Source: an uncultured Burkholderiales bacterium
GTDB taxonomy: Bacteria; Pseudomonadota; Gammaproteobacteria; Burkholderiales; Burkholderiaceae
Assembly (NCBI GenBank): GCA_946480465.1
Contig: CAMLJY010000010.1
Span: 1 to 64,000 of the forward strand
Direction of reading: 5' to 3'
DNA length: 64,000 nt
The notes under the pieces: model-generated
The model's input: only the letters and a program-made list of their open reading frames with translations
Told to the model about the DNA's origin: nothing
The model's database searches: none
Shown: positions 1 to 9,645 of the stretch, in pieces
Layout: each line of letters starts with the position of its first letter
Numbering within the stretch: position 1 is the first letter of the stretch
Translations under genes and position numbers: made by a program

Positions 1-509
1 TGCTGGAGGACTGGGTCTACGACAAGCAGGTGCTGAAGCTCTTCGGCGAGGTGTGTCCGGCCTGCAAACCGGTGCCGGACGCGCTGATCGACCAGGCTCG
101 CGCCGCGCGCGACTACGGCAAGGGCGTGTTCCAGAGCCGGCAGCACCTGTACGCCACCTACGACCTCTCGCTGTACAGCGGCGGCGCGCGCGACCCGATG
201 GCGCTGTGGTCGCAGATGGAAGGCGCGACGCCGCTGGGCCACGTGCAGGGCACGATGTTCCCGGCCGGCTTCAGCCACATCGCCACCAATTACTCCGCGG
301 GCTATTACGGCTACCTGTGGAGCCTGGTCGTGGCCATGGACATGCGCACCGCCTTCGATGGTGGCAAGCGGCTGGACCCGGCGGTCGGCCGCCGCTACCG
401 CGACATCGTGCTGGCGAACGGCAGCCAGAAGCCGCCGGCAACCCTCGTGCGCGAGTTCCTCGGGCGCGACTTCAATTCGAAGGCCTTCTTCGACGACTTG
501 AAGCGCTAA
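1..509 (+). CDS. M3 family oligopeptidase, C-terminal fragment
   Basis: This is the 3' end of a gene cut by the window edge; the reading frame is open from base 3. The visible 169 or so residues match the helical C-terminal part of M3 zinc oligopeptidases (thimet oligopeptidase / oligopeptidase A type): LEDWVYDKQVL near the start, then the conserved stretch FSHIATNYSAGYYGYLWS, where the Gly/Tyr-rich segment forms part of the substrate pocket, and an ending typical of the family (LGRDFNSKAFFDDL). The HExxH zinc site lies upstream, outside the window. These enzymes are soluble and degrade short peptides. The GTG at base 30 is an internal codon, not a start. It ends 45 bases before the next gene on the same strand. 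Confidence 0.85.
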   Translation, partial: LEDWVYDKQVLKLFGEVCPACKPVPDALIDQARAARDYGKGVFQSRQHLYATYDLSLYSGGARDPMALWSQMEGATPLGHVQGTMFPAGFSHIATNYSAGYYGYLWSLVVAMDMRTAFDGGKRLDPAVGRRYRDIVLANGSQKPPATLVREFLGRDFNSKAFFDDLKR

Positions 510-554
510 TCTACAGCCTGAGCGACCGTGAGGTCGCCCTGACTGGGAAGGCGA

Positions 555-2102
555 ATGCAGGATTCCGATGCGCTCCACGCGCGCAAGTTGAAGGTGCTGA
601 TCGACATCACGAACAAGTGCAACCTGCGCTGCGTGATGTGCCACTTCAGCTTCGACAAGGTGTTCTATCGGGCGCCGGAGCACATGACGCCCGAACAGTT
701 CGGGCGCATCGCTGAGGCGTTGTTCCCGCTGGCGCACACGGCTGTGCTGTCGGCCGGCAGTGAGCCAACGGTGTCGCCGCACTTCGAGCGCATCCTGGAA
801 ATTGCGGGTCGGCATCGCCTGCCGGCGCTGCAGTTCCTCACGAACGGCCTGAAGCTCGATGGGCGTCGCGTCGACGCCGTGCTGAACGCGGGCATCACGC
901 AGATCGACGTGTCGATCGACGGCGCGACTGCGTCGACCTACGAGCGGATTCGGCGCGGCGGCCGCTTCGATGTCCTGGTATCGAATCTGCAGCGCCTGCG
1001 TGACGAGAAGCGCCAGCGCGGGCTCCACCACCCGCTGGTGCAGTTCAACCTGACGCTGATGCGCTCCAACCTGCACGAATTGCCGGCCTTCGTGGATCTG
1101 GCCGAAGCCTGTGGCGTGGAGCGCATTGGCGCGCGGCACTTGATGCCTTATGCAGGGCTCGACGTGGCAAGCGAGTCGCTGTCGAGCGTGGCCGTGGAAG
1201 CCAATGCCGCTTTCGAGCGCTTCTTCGCTCGCATTGAAGCATCCCGGTCGGTCCAGCTCATCACCTTCCCGGACCTGTTCTGCCTGCCGGACGCTGGGCA
1301 TGGCGCAGCGCTGCCGGAAAGTCTCCTGGCGCACCGCCGGGCGCACGTTGTCGAGCCCGGGACCGCTGGCGCGCCCTTCGGCTACGTCGATCTGCCATCG
1401 ATCGACGACAGCGGCGACGGCGAGGTGGTGGAGTGGGCTGGGTGGGCGCTGGACAGCGAGGCTGTGGACGGCGTCGTGCTGGCTGTACCACGTTCGCCCA
1501 GCAGCCGGCACCGGGAATACCAGAGCGAAGGGCGCCTGGATGGGCGCTGGCAGGAATTGGCGCGCGCGCAGTTCATCAACGGCTCGCGGCCGGACGTGGC
1601 GGCATGCTTCCCTGGGCTGCCGGGCAACAGCCGCGCTGGCTGGGTCTGTGCATTGCCGCGCAGCAGCCTTCCAGCAGGCGGGGAGGCGGCAGTCGCCGTC
1701 CACGCGCTGGCGATGAACCGGGCCGGCACCGTGACCAGCCTGGGCACACGACTGCTGCAGCGCGTCCGGCCGAATGCGTCACCGCCGGTGTGCTGTCCTA
1801 AGCCGTTCGACAGCATCTATGTCGACGCCAATGGCGACGTGTACCCCTATCCGGACTGCCGCCCCGATCGTCCGGCAGGCAACCTGCTGCGGGGCGACAG
1901 CCTGGAGGCCTTGTGGCAGGGTGCCGAACTGGCCGGGTTGCGTGCTGCTCTGCGGGCGGGGCGGCCGCCCGCCATGTGCCGCGACTGCCCCAACCTGATC
2001 AACCGCCATGTCGACGACGGCGTGTTCTTCCGGGAGCGCGCCGTGGAAGAACGCTACGCCGCCATCGCGATCGAGCGCCTGCCGACTCGCGGCAGGCGCT
2101 GA
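555..2102 (+). CDS. Radical SAM/SPASM protein with an inserted Ig-like domain
   Basis: 515 residues. The N-terminal radical SAM motif is C22-N-L-R-C26-V-M-C29, which binds the 4Fe-4S cluster that cleaves SAM. A (beta/alpha) core follows to about residue 265 (SIDGATASTYERIRRGG is typical of the superfamily). Residues about 413-480 form a SPASM-like domain with cysteines C413/C414, C435, C475 and C478 for auxiliary clusters, and the usual VDANGDVYPYPDC and CRDCPN patterns. Between them, residues about 275-410 carry an extra domain with the signature WAGWALDSEAVDGV ... SRPDVAACFPGLPGNSRAGW, which resembles the Ig-like GWA(V/L)D module seen in secreted and surface-glycan proteins. Radical SAM/SPASM enzymes of this size modify peptides or carbohydrates; the substrate is unknown and no precursor peptide is evident next door. 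Confidence 0.8.
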   Translation: MQDSDALHARKLKVLIDITNKCNLRCVMCHFSFDKVFYRAPEHMTPEQFGRIAEALFPLAHTAVLSAGSEPTVSPHFERILEIAGRHRLPALQFLTNGLKLDGRRVDAVLNAGITQIDVSIDGATASTYERIRRGGRFDVLVSNLQRLRDEKRQRGLHHPLVQFNLTLMRSNLHELPAFVDLAEACGVERIGARHLMPYAGLDVASESLSSVAVEANAAFERFFARIEASRSVQLITFPDLFCLPDAGHGAALPESLLAHRRAHVVEPGTAGAPFGYVDLPSIDDSGDGEVVEWAGWALDSEAVDGVVLAVPRSPSSRHREYQSEGRLDGRWQELARAQFINGSRPDVAACFPGLPGNSRAGWVCALPRSSLPAGGEAAVAVHALAMNRAGTVTSLGTRLLQRVRPNASPPVCCPKPFDSIYVDANGDVYPYPDCRPDRPAGNLLRGDSLEALWQGAELAGLRAALRAGRPPAMCRDCPNLINRHVDDGVFFRERAVEERYAAIAIERLPTRGRR

Positions 2103-2126
2103 CCCCGCCCAGCGCGGCTTGCCGCC

Positions 2127-3794
2127 CTACAGCACTTCTGACGCGAAATCCGCCAGGCGCGAGCGCTCGCCGCGCGCCAGCATCACGTGGCCCGAATGCG
2201 GCCAGCCCTTGAAGCGGTCGACCGCGTAGGTGAGGCCGGACGAGCCCTCGGTGAGGTAGGGCGTGTCGATCTGCGCCAGGTTGCCCAGGCAGACGATCTT
2301 GGTGCCGGGGCCGGCGCGGGTGATCAAGGTCTTCATCTGCTTGGGCGTCAGGTTCTGCGCCTCGTCGATGATGACGAACTTGTTCAGGAAGGTGCGGCCG
2401 CGCATGAAGTTCAGGCTCTTGATCTTGATCTTCGAGCGCACCAGGTCCTGCGTGGCGGCGCGGCCCCATTCACCGGCGGAACCGTCCCCGCGCGCCAGCA
2501 CCTCCAGGTTGTCGTCCAGCGCGCCCATCCAAGGGCCCATCTTCTCTTCCTCGGTGCCGGGCAGGAAGCCGATGTCCTCGCCCACCGGCACCGTGACGCG
2601 GGTGACGATGATTTCGGTGTAGCGGCGCTCGTCCAGCACCTGCGACAGGCCGGCAGCCAGCGTCATCAGCGTCTTGCCTGTGCCGGCGGTGCCGGTCAGC
2701 GAGACGAAGTCGCACTCCGGATCCATCAGCAGGTTGACGGCGAAGTTCTGCTCGCGGTTGCGCGCGGTCACGCCCCAGACGGAATTCTTGGCGTGGGTGT
2801 AGTCCTTCAGCGTCTTCAGCACGGCGGTCTTGCCGGTGATCTCGGTCACGCGCGCATACAGCGGCGAGGCGCCCGGCGACTCGAGGAAGACGAACTGGTT
2901 CACCATCAGCGCGGGCACCAGCGGACCGCTGATGCGGTAGAAGGTCTGGCCGCCTTGCTGCCAGCTCTCCATCGTCTTGCCGTGCCGGTCCCAGAAGTCA
3001 CCCGGCAGCGGCAGCACGCCGGTGTAGAGCAGGTCGCCGTCCTCGAGGACCTTGTCGTTGAAGTAGTCCTCCGCCGGCAGGCCGAGCGCCCGGGCCTTGA
3101 CGCGCATATTGATGTCCTTCGACACCAGCACGACCTCGCGGTCCGGGTGCTGCTCGCGCAGCGAGGTGACGACGCCCAGGATCTGGTTGTCGGCCTTGCC
3201 TTGCGGCAGGCCGGTCGGCAGCTTGAAGTCCAGCAGCGTGGTCTGGAAGTACAGCTTCCCGCCGGCGTCCTTGTGGCCGGTCTTCGCGAGCGGAATGCCT
3301 TCCTTGGGATCGAGCTTGGCCTCGCCGCCGGCCAGTGCATCCAGCTCCCGGCTGACCTGGCGGGCATTGCGCGCGACCTCGCTCATGCCCTTCTTGTGCC
3401 CGTCCAGTTCCTCCAGCGTGATCATCGGCAGGAAGACGTCATGTTCCTCGAAGCGGAACAGGCTCATGGGGTCGTGCATCAGCACGTTGGTGTCGAGCAC
3501 GAACAGCTTGGCCGGACCGCTGCCGCGCGGCTTGCGTGCCCGCGGCTTGGGTGCAGGCACCGCTGCGCTGGCGGCCTTGACCGGCAGGGCGCCGGCGGCG
3601 GGCGGCTTGGCGCTGCTCTTCGGCGGCGCGGCCATGGCCGCAGAACCATCATGCAGGTTCAGGGCCGCCGCGGCCGGTTCGGCCGCGGCGCTGGGTTTCA
3701 GGCTTTTCTTGTCAGTCCGGGGCGCGGCCTGGGCCTCGAAATCGGCGGGGGTCAGCAAGGCGGCTTTGGTGGCAGGCGGCTTCGGCAGTGGCAT
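2127..3794 (-). CDS. PhoH family ATPase with N-terminal PIN domain
   Basis: 555 residues. Residues 1-95 are low-complexity Ala/Pro/Lys, unlike the rest. A PIN nuclease-like domain begins at KLFVLDTNVLMHDP (acidic D101) and runs to about 230. The PhoH ATPase domain follows, with Walker A GTAGTGKT at 368-375 and Walker B FVIIDEAQN. The family (YlaK/PhoH2-like) couples a PIN domain to a RecA-like ATPase and is linked to RNA processing; its exact role in beta-proteobacteria is not settled. The N-terminal extension makes the start uncertain: an internal Met at residue 54 is possible. It is convergent with the radical SAM gene (24-base gap) and separated from the upstream bcp gene by a terminator. 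Confidence 0.85.
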   Translation of the reverse strand: MPLPKPPATKAALLTPADFEAQAAPRTDKKSLKPSAAAEPAAAALNLHDGSAAMAAPPKSSAKPPAAGALPVKAASAAVPAPKPRARKPRGSGPAKLFVLDTNVLMHDPMSLFRFEEHDVFLPMITLEELDGHKKGMSEVARNARQVSRELDALAGGEAKLDPKEGIPLAKTGHKDAGGKLYFQTTLLDFKLPTGLPQGKADNQILGVVTSLREQHPDREVVLVSKDINMRVKARALGLPAEDYFNDKVLEDGDLLYTGVLPLPGDFWDRHGKTMESWQQGGQTFYRISGPLVPALMVNQFVFLESPGASPLYARVTEITGKTAVLKTLKDYTHAKNSVWGVTARNREQNFAVNLLMDPECDFVSLTGTAGTGKTLMTLAAGLSQVLDERRYTEIIVTRVTVPVGEDIGFLPGTEEEKMGPWMGALDDNLEVLARGDGSAGEWGRAATQDLVRSKIKIKSLNFMRGRTFLNKFVIIDEAQNLTPKQMKTLITRAGPGTKIVCLGNLAQIDTPYLTEGSSGLTYAVDRFKGWPHSGHVMLARGERSRLADFASEVL

Positions 3795-3824
3795 GGAGCT
3801 TTCAGCAACAGCGGGCGGACAAAC

Positions 3825-3854
3825 AAAAAAGCCGCACAGTCGGCTGTGCGGCTT
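3825..3854 (-). terminator. Rho-independent terminator of bcp
   Basis: A perfect 11-bp stem (plus-strand arms 3829-3839 and 3844-3854) closes a TCGG tetraloop. Read on the minus strand, the stem is followed by six T (plus-strand A run at 3825-3830). It therefore terminates transcripts coming from bcp before phoH. Confidence 0.9.
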
Positions 3855-3981
3855 TCGCGGAGACGGTGAAACGCGTTGGGCGACTCACGGGCATGGGCCG
3901 ACTATACACACCTGCCGCGCGCTGCCGATGGCGGCGCTGTGACAGAGTTTCCCGGCCCAGCGGGAAAAGTCTTGCCGCCGC

Positions 3982-4458
3982 TCAGGCGGCCTTCTTCAGG
4001 TCCTTGACGGCCTTCAGCACGTCATCGACGTGGCCGGCCACCTTGATGCCGCGCCATTCGGCCCGGAGGACGCCGGTGCCGTCGATCAGGAAGGTGCTGC
4101 GCTCGATGCCCTTGACCTTCTTGCCGTACATGATCTTGTTCTTGACCACGCCGAACATGTGGCAGAGCTTTTCTTCGGTGTCCGCGATCAATTCGAAGGG
4201 CAGCTCCAGGTTCTGGCGGAACTTCTCGTGCGAGGCCATGTTGTCGCGCGAGACGCCGAACAGCACCGCGCCGGCCTTCTGGAAATCCTTGTACTTGTCG
4301 CGGAACTGCATCGCTTCCGTGGTGCAGCCGGGCGTGTGGTCCTTCGGGTAGAAGTACAGCACGATCGCTTGGCCTGCGAAAGCCTGGGGCGTGAATTTCA
4401 CGCCGCTGGTGGCTTGCGCTTCGAAGTCGGGCAGGGCTTTATTGAGGACAGGCGTCAT
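3982..4458 (-). CDS. bcp: Peroxiredoxin, Bcp/PrxQ family
   Basis: 158 residues from the ATG at 4458; an in-frame ATG 13 codons upstream (4497) adds a tail not seen in the family, so I prefer the shorter form. This cytoplasmic thiol peroxidase reduces peroxides using a peroxidatic cysteine in the motif DHTPGC45T. The usual alpha2 resolving cysteine five residues later (C50 in E. coli) is Met here, and the only other cysteine is C99 (EEKLCHMF), so the reduction cycle may be of the 1-Cys type or use C99. It is transcribed alone on the minus strand, with a TATAAT box upstream and a strong terminator downstream. Confidence 0.92.
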   Translation of the reverse strand: MTPVLNKALPDFEAQATSGVKFTPQAFAGQAIVLYFYPKDHTPGCTTEAMQFRDKYKDFQKAGAVLFGVSRDNMASHEKFRQNLELPFELIADTEEKLCHMFGVVKNKIMYGKKVKGIERSTFLIDGTGVLRAEWRGIKVAGHVDDVLKAVKDLKKAA

Positions 4459-4528
4459 GAGCGGTGAGGAGTTCTGTCGTGGCGCCCCGCGCCCCATCGG
4501 CGCAAGGTGAGTTGGGGCGTAGCCCGTG

Positions 4529-4534
4529 ATTATA
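4529..4534 (-). promoter_or_regulatory. -10 box upstream of bcp
   Basis: A perfect TATAAT on the minus strand, about 70 bases upstream of the bcp start, in an otherwise GC-rich gap. No good -35 element is visible at 16-18 bases, so a regulator may be needed; this is inference. Confidence 0.5.
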
Positions 4535-4579
4535 AAGTTCCGGCGTGACTTCCTTTCGCGGCAGGCTCAAGAGATTCCC

Positions 4580-4960
4580 TCAGGCTGCTGGTTCGACCAG
4601 CAATGCCGCGACCGCGGAGCGCCCCTCGGCCACCAGCACGTTGTAGGTGCGGCAGGCCGCGGCGGTGTCCATGGTCTCGACGCCGATGCCGCGCTCGATC
4701 AGCGAGCGGATCAGCGCTGGTGAGATGAAGCGGATGCGCGGCCCGGAGCCGAAGATCACCAGCTCGGGCCGAAGGGCCAGCACCTGCTCGAAATGCTCGG
4801 CCGACAACTGCTCGACGGCGGCCGGTGCCCACGCCTTCACCTCGCCGCGCCAAGGCACCAGCACGCTGCGGTCGAAGCGTTGGTTACCGACCCACATCGC
4901 ACCAGGTTCGTGTCGGGTGATGGCATTGGTGCCGGCAAGATGGTCGGGCTGGAATTTCAC
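4580..4960 (-). CDS. Mth938-like domain protein
   Basis: 126 residues from the GTG at 4960 (VKFQPDHLAGTNAITRHEPG), which matches the usual N-terminus of this family; an in-frame ATG at 5044 would add 28 residues that look non-coding and would overlap the alaA control region. Conserved features are ELVIFGSGPRIRF, GIGVETMDTAAACRTYN and LVAEGRSVAA-like endings of the Mth938/DUF498 family. This is a small soluble alpha/beta fold related to mitochondrial complex I assembly factor NDUFAF3; the bacterial role is not established. It is divergent from alaA. Confidence 0.8.
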   Translation of the reverse strand: MKFQPDHLAGTNAITRHEPGAMWVGNQRFDRSVLVPWRGEVKAWAPAAVEQLSAEHFEQVLALRPELVIFGSGPRIRFISPALIRSLIERGIGVETMDTAAACRTYNVLVAEGRSAVAALLVEPAA

Positions 4961-4996
4961 GGGAGGGCGGTGGCGTAGACCGGGTAGTGCACCAGA

Positions 4997-5002
4997 TAAA
5001 AT
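4997..5002 (+). promoter_or_regulatory. Possible -10 box for the alaA operon
   Basis: TAAAAT lies in the only AT-rich patch of the divergent gap. A weak TAGACC -35-like element sits 15 bases upstream. It would place the leader ORF at 5031 within a short 5' untranslated region. Assigned by eye. Confidence 0.35.
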
Positions 5003-5030
5003 TCTACTTTTTGGCGGCAGGAGCCCCGGT

Positions 5031-5069
5031 ATGAGCAAGGGCATGGCCGCACTTGGAGCCCCACGTTGA
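5031..5069 (+). CDS. 12-residue leader ORF overlapping alaA
   Basis: The ATG at 5031 sits 7 bases after AGGAG (5019-5023), a better Shine-Dalgarno than the one for alaA itself. It encodes MSKGMAALGAPR, and its TGA (5067-5069) overlaps the TTG start of alaA (5066-5068) in another frame. The arrangement suggests that translation of the short ORF delivers ribosomes to the weak TTG start by coupling. The peptide shows no run of regulatory codons of the attenuator type (one Ala pair only). It could also be a chance ORF. Confidence 0.4.
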   Translation: MSKGMAALGAPR

Positions 5070-6292
5070 ATCCCATCACCAAGTCCAGCAAGCTCGCCAG
5101 CGTCTGCTATGACATCCGCGGACCCGTGCTGGACAAGGCCCGCCAGATGGAGGACGAGGGCCACAAGATCATCAAGCTGAACATCGGCAACATCGCCGCC
5201 TTCGGCCTGGAGCCGCCGGACGAGATCGTCCAGGACATGATCCGCAACCTGCCGCACGCGGCCGGCTACACCGACAGCAAGGGCCTCTTCGCGCCGCGCA
5301 AGTCGGTCGTGCACTACAGCCAGGAGAAGCAGATCGCCGGCGTCACGGTCGACGACGTGTACCTGGGCAATGGCGCCTCCGAGCTCATCACGATGAGCCT
5401 CAATGCGCTGCTCGACAACGGCGACGAGATCCTCGTGCCGGCGCCGGACTACCCGCTGTGGACCGCGTCCGTCTCGCTGTCCGGCGGCCGCCCCGTGCAC
5501 TACCTGTGCGACGAAGGCGCGGGCTGGCTACCCGACCTGGACGACATCCGCCGCAAGATCACGCCGAACACCAAGGGCATCGTCGTCATCAACCCGAACA
5601 ACCCGACGGGCGCGCTGTACCCCACCGACCTGCTGCAAGCCATCGTCGAGATCGCGCGCCAGCACCAGCTGATCGTCTTCGCCGACGAGATCTACGACAA
5701 GACGCTGTACGACGGCAACACCCACACCAGCATCGCCTCGCTGGCCGACGACGTGCTCTTCGTGACCTTCAACGGGCTGTCGAAAAACTACCGCTCCTGC
5801 GGCTACCGTGCGGGCTGGATGATCGTCTCGGGCGACAAGCGCCACGCGGGCGACTACATCGAGGGGCTGAACATGCTCTCGTCGATGCGCCTGTGCGCCA
5901 ACACGCCGGGGCAGCTGGCCATCCAGACCGCGCTGGGCGGCTACCAGAGCATCAAGGACCTGGTGGCCCCGGGCGGCCGGCTTTGCCGCCAGCGCGACCT
6001 GGCCTACGAGCTGCTGTCGCAGATCCCGGGGGTCAGCGTCGTCAAGCCGAAGGCCGCGCTCTACATGTTTCCGAAGCTGGACCCCAAGGTCTATCCCATC
6101 GCCGACGACCAGCAGTTCGCCTACGAGCTGCTGGCGGAGGAGAAGGTCCTGATCGTCCAGGGCACCGGCTTCAACTGGGTGAACCCGGACCACTTCCGTC
6201 TGGTGTTCCTGCCCAATTCGGACGACCTGACCGAGGCTGTCGGCCGGATCGACCGATTCCTGGCGCACTACCGAAAACGCCATTCCGTTTGA
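5066..6292 (+). CDS. alaA: Alanine-synthesising PLP aminotransferase (AlaA/YfbQ type)
   Basis: 408 residues. The N-terminus NPITKSSKLASVCYDIRGPV aligns with E. coli AlaA from its second residue, which fixes the start at the TTG at 5066; GGAG lies about 8 bases upstream. Fold-type I aminotransferase: PDYPLW, NPNNPTGA and FADEIYD are present, with the PLP lysine K240 in GLSKNYR. It transfers amino groups between glutamate and pyruvate in the cytoplasm. It is the first gene of a plus-strand run followed 45 bases later by hom, an order common in beta-proteobacteria that links alanine/aspartate-family amino-acid synthesis. Identification is strong; exact substrate preference is inferred. Confidence 0.9.
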   Translation: MNPITKSSKLASVCYDIRGPVLDKARQMEDEGHKIIKLNIGNIAAFGLEPPDEIVQDMIRNLPHAAGYTDSKGLFAPRKSVVHYSQEKQIAGVTVDDVYLGNGASELITMSLNALLDNGDEILVPAPDYPLWTASVSLSGGRPVHYLCDEGAGWLPDLDDIRRKITPNTKGIVVINPNNPTGALYPTDLLQAIVEIARQHQLIVFADEIYDKTLYDGNTHTSIASLADDVLFVTFNGLSKNYRSCGYRAGWMIVSGDKRHAGDYIEGLNMLSSMRLCANTPGQLAIQTALGGYQSIKDLVAPGGRLCRQRDLAYELLSQIPGVSVVKPKAALYMFPKLDPKVYPIADDQQFAYELLAEEKVLIVQGTGFNWVNPDHFRLVFLPNSDDLTEAVGRIDRFLAHYRKRHSV

Positions 6293-6337
6293 CGTGGCCG
6301 CGCCCATTGCCGTGTAGTTGAAAGTGAAGCAAGGACT

Positions 6338-7654
<1,317 letters not shown>

Positions 7655-7664
7655 AGGTACACGG

Positions 7665-9077
7665 ATGAAATACATCAGCACCCGCGGCGACCAGACCGAA
7701 CGCGGCTTCTCTGAAATCCTGCTCGAAGGCCTGGCGCCGGACGGCGGCCTGTACGTGCCCAAGTACTACCCGCGCGTCAATGGCTTCACGCTCGCGCGCT
7801 GGCGCGGTCTGTCGTACCGGCAGCTGGCCTACGAGGTCCTGTCGCTCTTCGTCGACGACATCCCGCGGCCAGACCTGGCCGCGATCGTCGAGCGCACCTA
7901 CACGAAGGAGGTGTTCGGCACCGACGCCATCGTGCCGGTGCGCCAGCTGGAAGACGGCCTCTTCATCGAGGGCCTGTCCAACGGCCCGACGCTGGCGTTC
8001 AAGGACGTCGCGATGCAGCTGCTGGGCAACCTGTTCGAGTACGAACTGGCGCGCCGCGGCGAGACGCTGAACATCCTGGGCGCCACCTCGGGCGACACCG
8101 GCAGCGCGGCCGAGTACGCGATGCGCGGCAAGCAGGGCGTGCGCGTCTTCATGCTGAGCCCCCATGGCCGGATGAGCCCGTTCCAGCAGGCGCAGATGTT
8201 CAGCCTGCAGGATCCGAACATCCACAACCTGTCGATCGAGGGTGTGTTCGACGACTGCCAGGACATCGTCAAGGCCGTCAGCAACGACCTGGAGTTCAAG
8301 CGCCTCCACAAGATCGGCACGGTGAACTCGATCAACTGGGCGCGGCTGCTGGCCCAGGTGGTCTACTACTTCGCGGGTTATTTCCAGGTCACGAAGAGCA
8401 ACGCCGAGAAGGTCAGCTTCGCCGTTCCGTCGGGCAACTTCGGCAACGTCTGCGCCGGCCACGTCGCGCGCCTGATGGGCCTGCCGATCGACCAGCTGGT
8501 CGTCGCGACGAACGAGAACGACGTGCTCGACGAGTTCTTCCGCACCGGCACCTACCGCGTGCGCGGCAGCGCCGAGACCTACGAGACCTCCAGCCCGTCG
8601 ATGGACATCAGCAAGGCGTCCAACTTCGAACGCTACATCTTCGACCTGGTGCAGCGCGATGGTGCGCGCGTCGCGGAACTGTTCGGGCCGACGCTTGCGA
8701 AGCAGGGCGGCTTCACGCTGACGCCGGCCGAGGTCGAGCTGATCAAGGTGACCGGCTTCACCTCCGGCAAGAGCACCCATGCCGACCGGCTGCAGACCAT
8801 CCGCGAGACCTGGCGCCAGCACGACGACATGATCGACACGCACACCGCGGACGGCCTGAAGGTGGCCCGCGAGAAGCGCAAGCCCGGCGTGCCGATGATC
8901 GTGCTGGAGACCGCGTTGCCGGCCAAGTTCGCCACGACGATCGAGGAGGCGCTCGGCCGCCAGCCGGCACGCCCGGCATCGCTGAAGGGTATCGAGGCGC
9001 TGCCGCGCCGCTTCACGCTGATGCCGGCGGACGTGGCGCAGGTCAAGGACTACATCGTGCGGCACACCGCCGAATGA
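7665..9077 (+). CDS. thrC: Threonine synthase
   Basis: 470 residues, the usual length for the longer bacterial class. It converts O-phosphohomoserine to threonine using PLP bound to K113 in the motif NGPTLAFKD. The phosphate-binding ATSGDTGSAAEYAM and PSGNFGN motifs are present. It starts 10 bases after hom. No thrB (homoserine kinase) is present in this window; in related organisms it lies elsewhere. Confidence 0.97.
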   Translation: MKYISTRGDQTERGFSEILLEGLAPDGGLYVPKYYPRVNGFTLARWRGLSYRQLAYEVLSLFVDDIPRPDLAAIVERTYTKEVFGTDAIVPVRQLEDGLFIEGLSNGPTLAFKDVAMQLLGNLFEYELARRGETLNILGATSGDTGSAAEYAMRGKQGVRVFMLSPHGRMSPFQQAQMFSLQDPNIHNLSIEGVFDDCQDIVKAVSNDLEFKRLHKIGTVNSINWARLLAQVVYYFAGYFQVTKSNAEKVSFAVPSGNFGNVCAGHVARLMGLPIDQLVVATNENDVLDEFFRTGTYRVRGSAETYETSSPSMDISKASNFERYIFDLVQRDGARVAELFGPTLAKQGGFTLTPAEVELIKVTGFTSGKSTHADRLQTIRETWRQHDDMIDTHTADGLKVAREKRKPGVPMIVLETALPAKFATTIEEALGRQPARPASLKGIEALPRRFTLMPADVAQVKDYIVRHTAE

Positions 9078-9114
9078 CCGCCGCGGCCGGATGCGTGGCG
9101 GCACGGGGCCGGGC

Positions 9115-9645
9115 ATGAAGGTGCTCGGCTTCTGCGGCCCGTCGGGCGTCGGCAAGACGACGCTGATGGAGGCCGTGATCGCGGGGCTGAAGGCGCGCGG
9201 CCAGCGCGTCTCCGTGATCAAGCACGCCCACCACGCCTTCGATCTCGACACGCCGGGCAAGGACACCTGGCGCCACCGCCAGGCCGGGGCCTTCGAGGTG
9301 CTGATCGCCTCCGGTTCGCGGCTGGCCAAGATGCGCGAATACGAGGTGCCGGGCCAGCCCAGCGTGCACCAGTTGATCGCCGAGATGGTCGAGTGCGACT
9401 GGCTGCTGGTCGAAGGCTTCAAGCACGCGTCCATCCCGAAGGTCGAAGTCTGGCGCGCCGCCTGCGGCGAGGCGCCGCTGTACCCCGACGAGCCCTACGT
9501 CGTCGCCGTGGCCACGGACGTGCCGGCCGGGCTGCCGGTGCCCACGCAGCGGCCGGTGTTCGACTTGGCCGCCTCCGCGGTGCTGGTTTCGCACCTGCTG
9601 GGCACTGCCGATCGCTTCGACTACGACCCAGAGATCCATGGCTGA
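9115..9645 (+). CDS. mobB: Molybdopterin-guanine dinucleotide biosynthesis adaptor MobB
   Basis: 176 residues from the ATG at 9115; an in-frame ATG at 9091 would add eight residues ahead of the conserved MKVLGFCGPSGVGKTTL and is less likely. The P-loop GPSGVGKT is at residues 8-15, and KHAHHAFDLDTPGKDTWRHR is diagnostic. MobB is a GTP-binding partner of MobA in the last step of bis-MGD cofactor formation. It begins 37 bases after thrC and overlaps moeA by 8 bases, tying the threonine genes to the molybdenum cofactor genes. Confidence 0.92.
   Translation: MKVLGFCGPSGVGKTTLMEAVIAGLKARGQRVSVIKHAHHAFDLDTPGKDTWRHRQAGAFEVLIASGSRLAKMREYEVPGQPSVHQLIAEMVECDWLLVEGFKHASIPKVEVWRAACGEAPLYPDEPYVVAVATDVPAGLPVPTQRPVFDLAASAVLVSHLLGTADRFDYDPEIHG

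Noticed and set aside
2187..3869. 560-codon frame antisense to phoH
   Set aside because: Antisense shadow of a well-conserved ATPase with no motif of its own.
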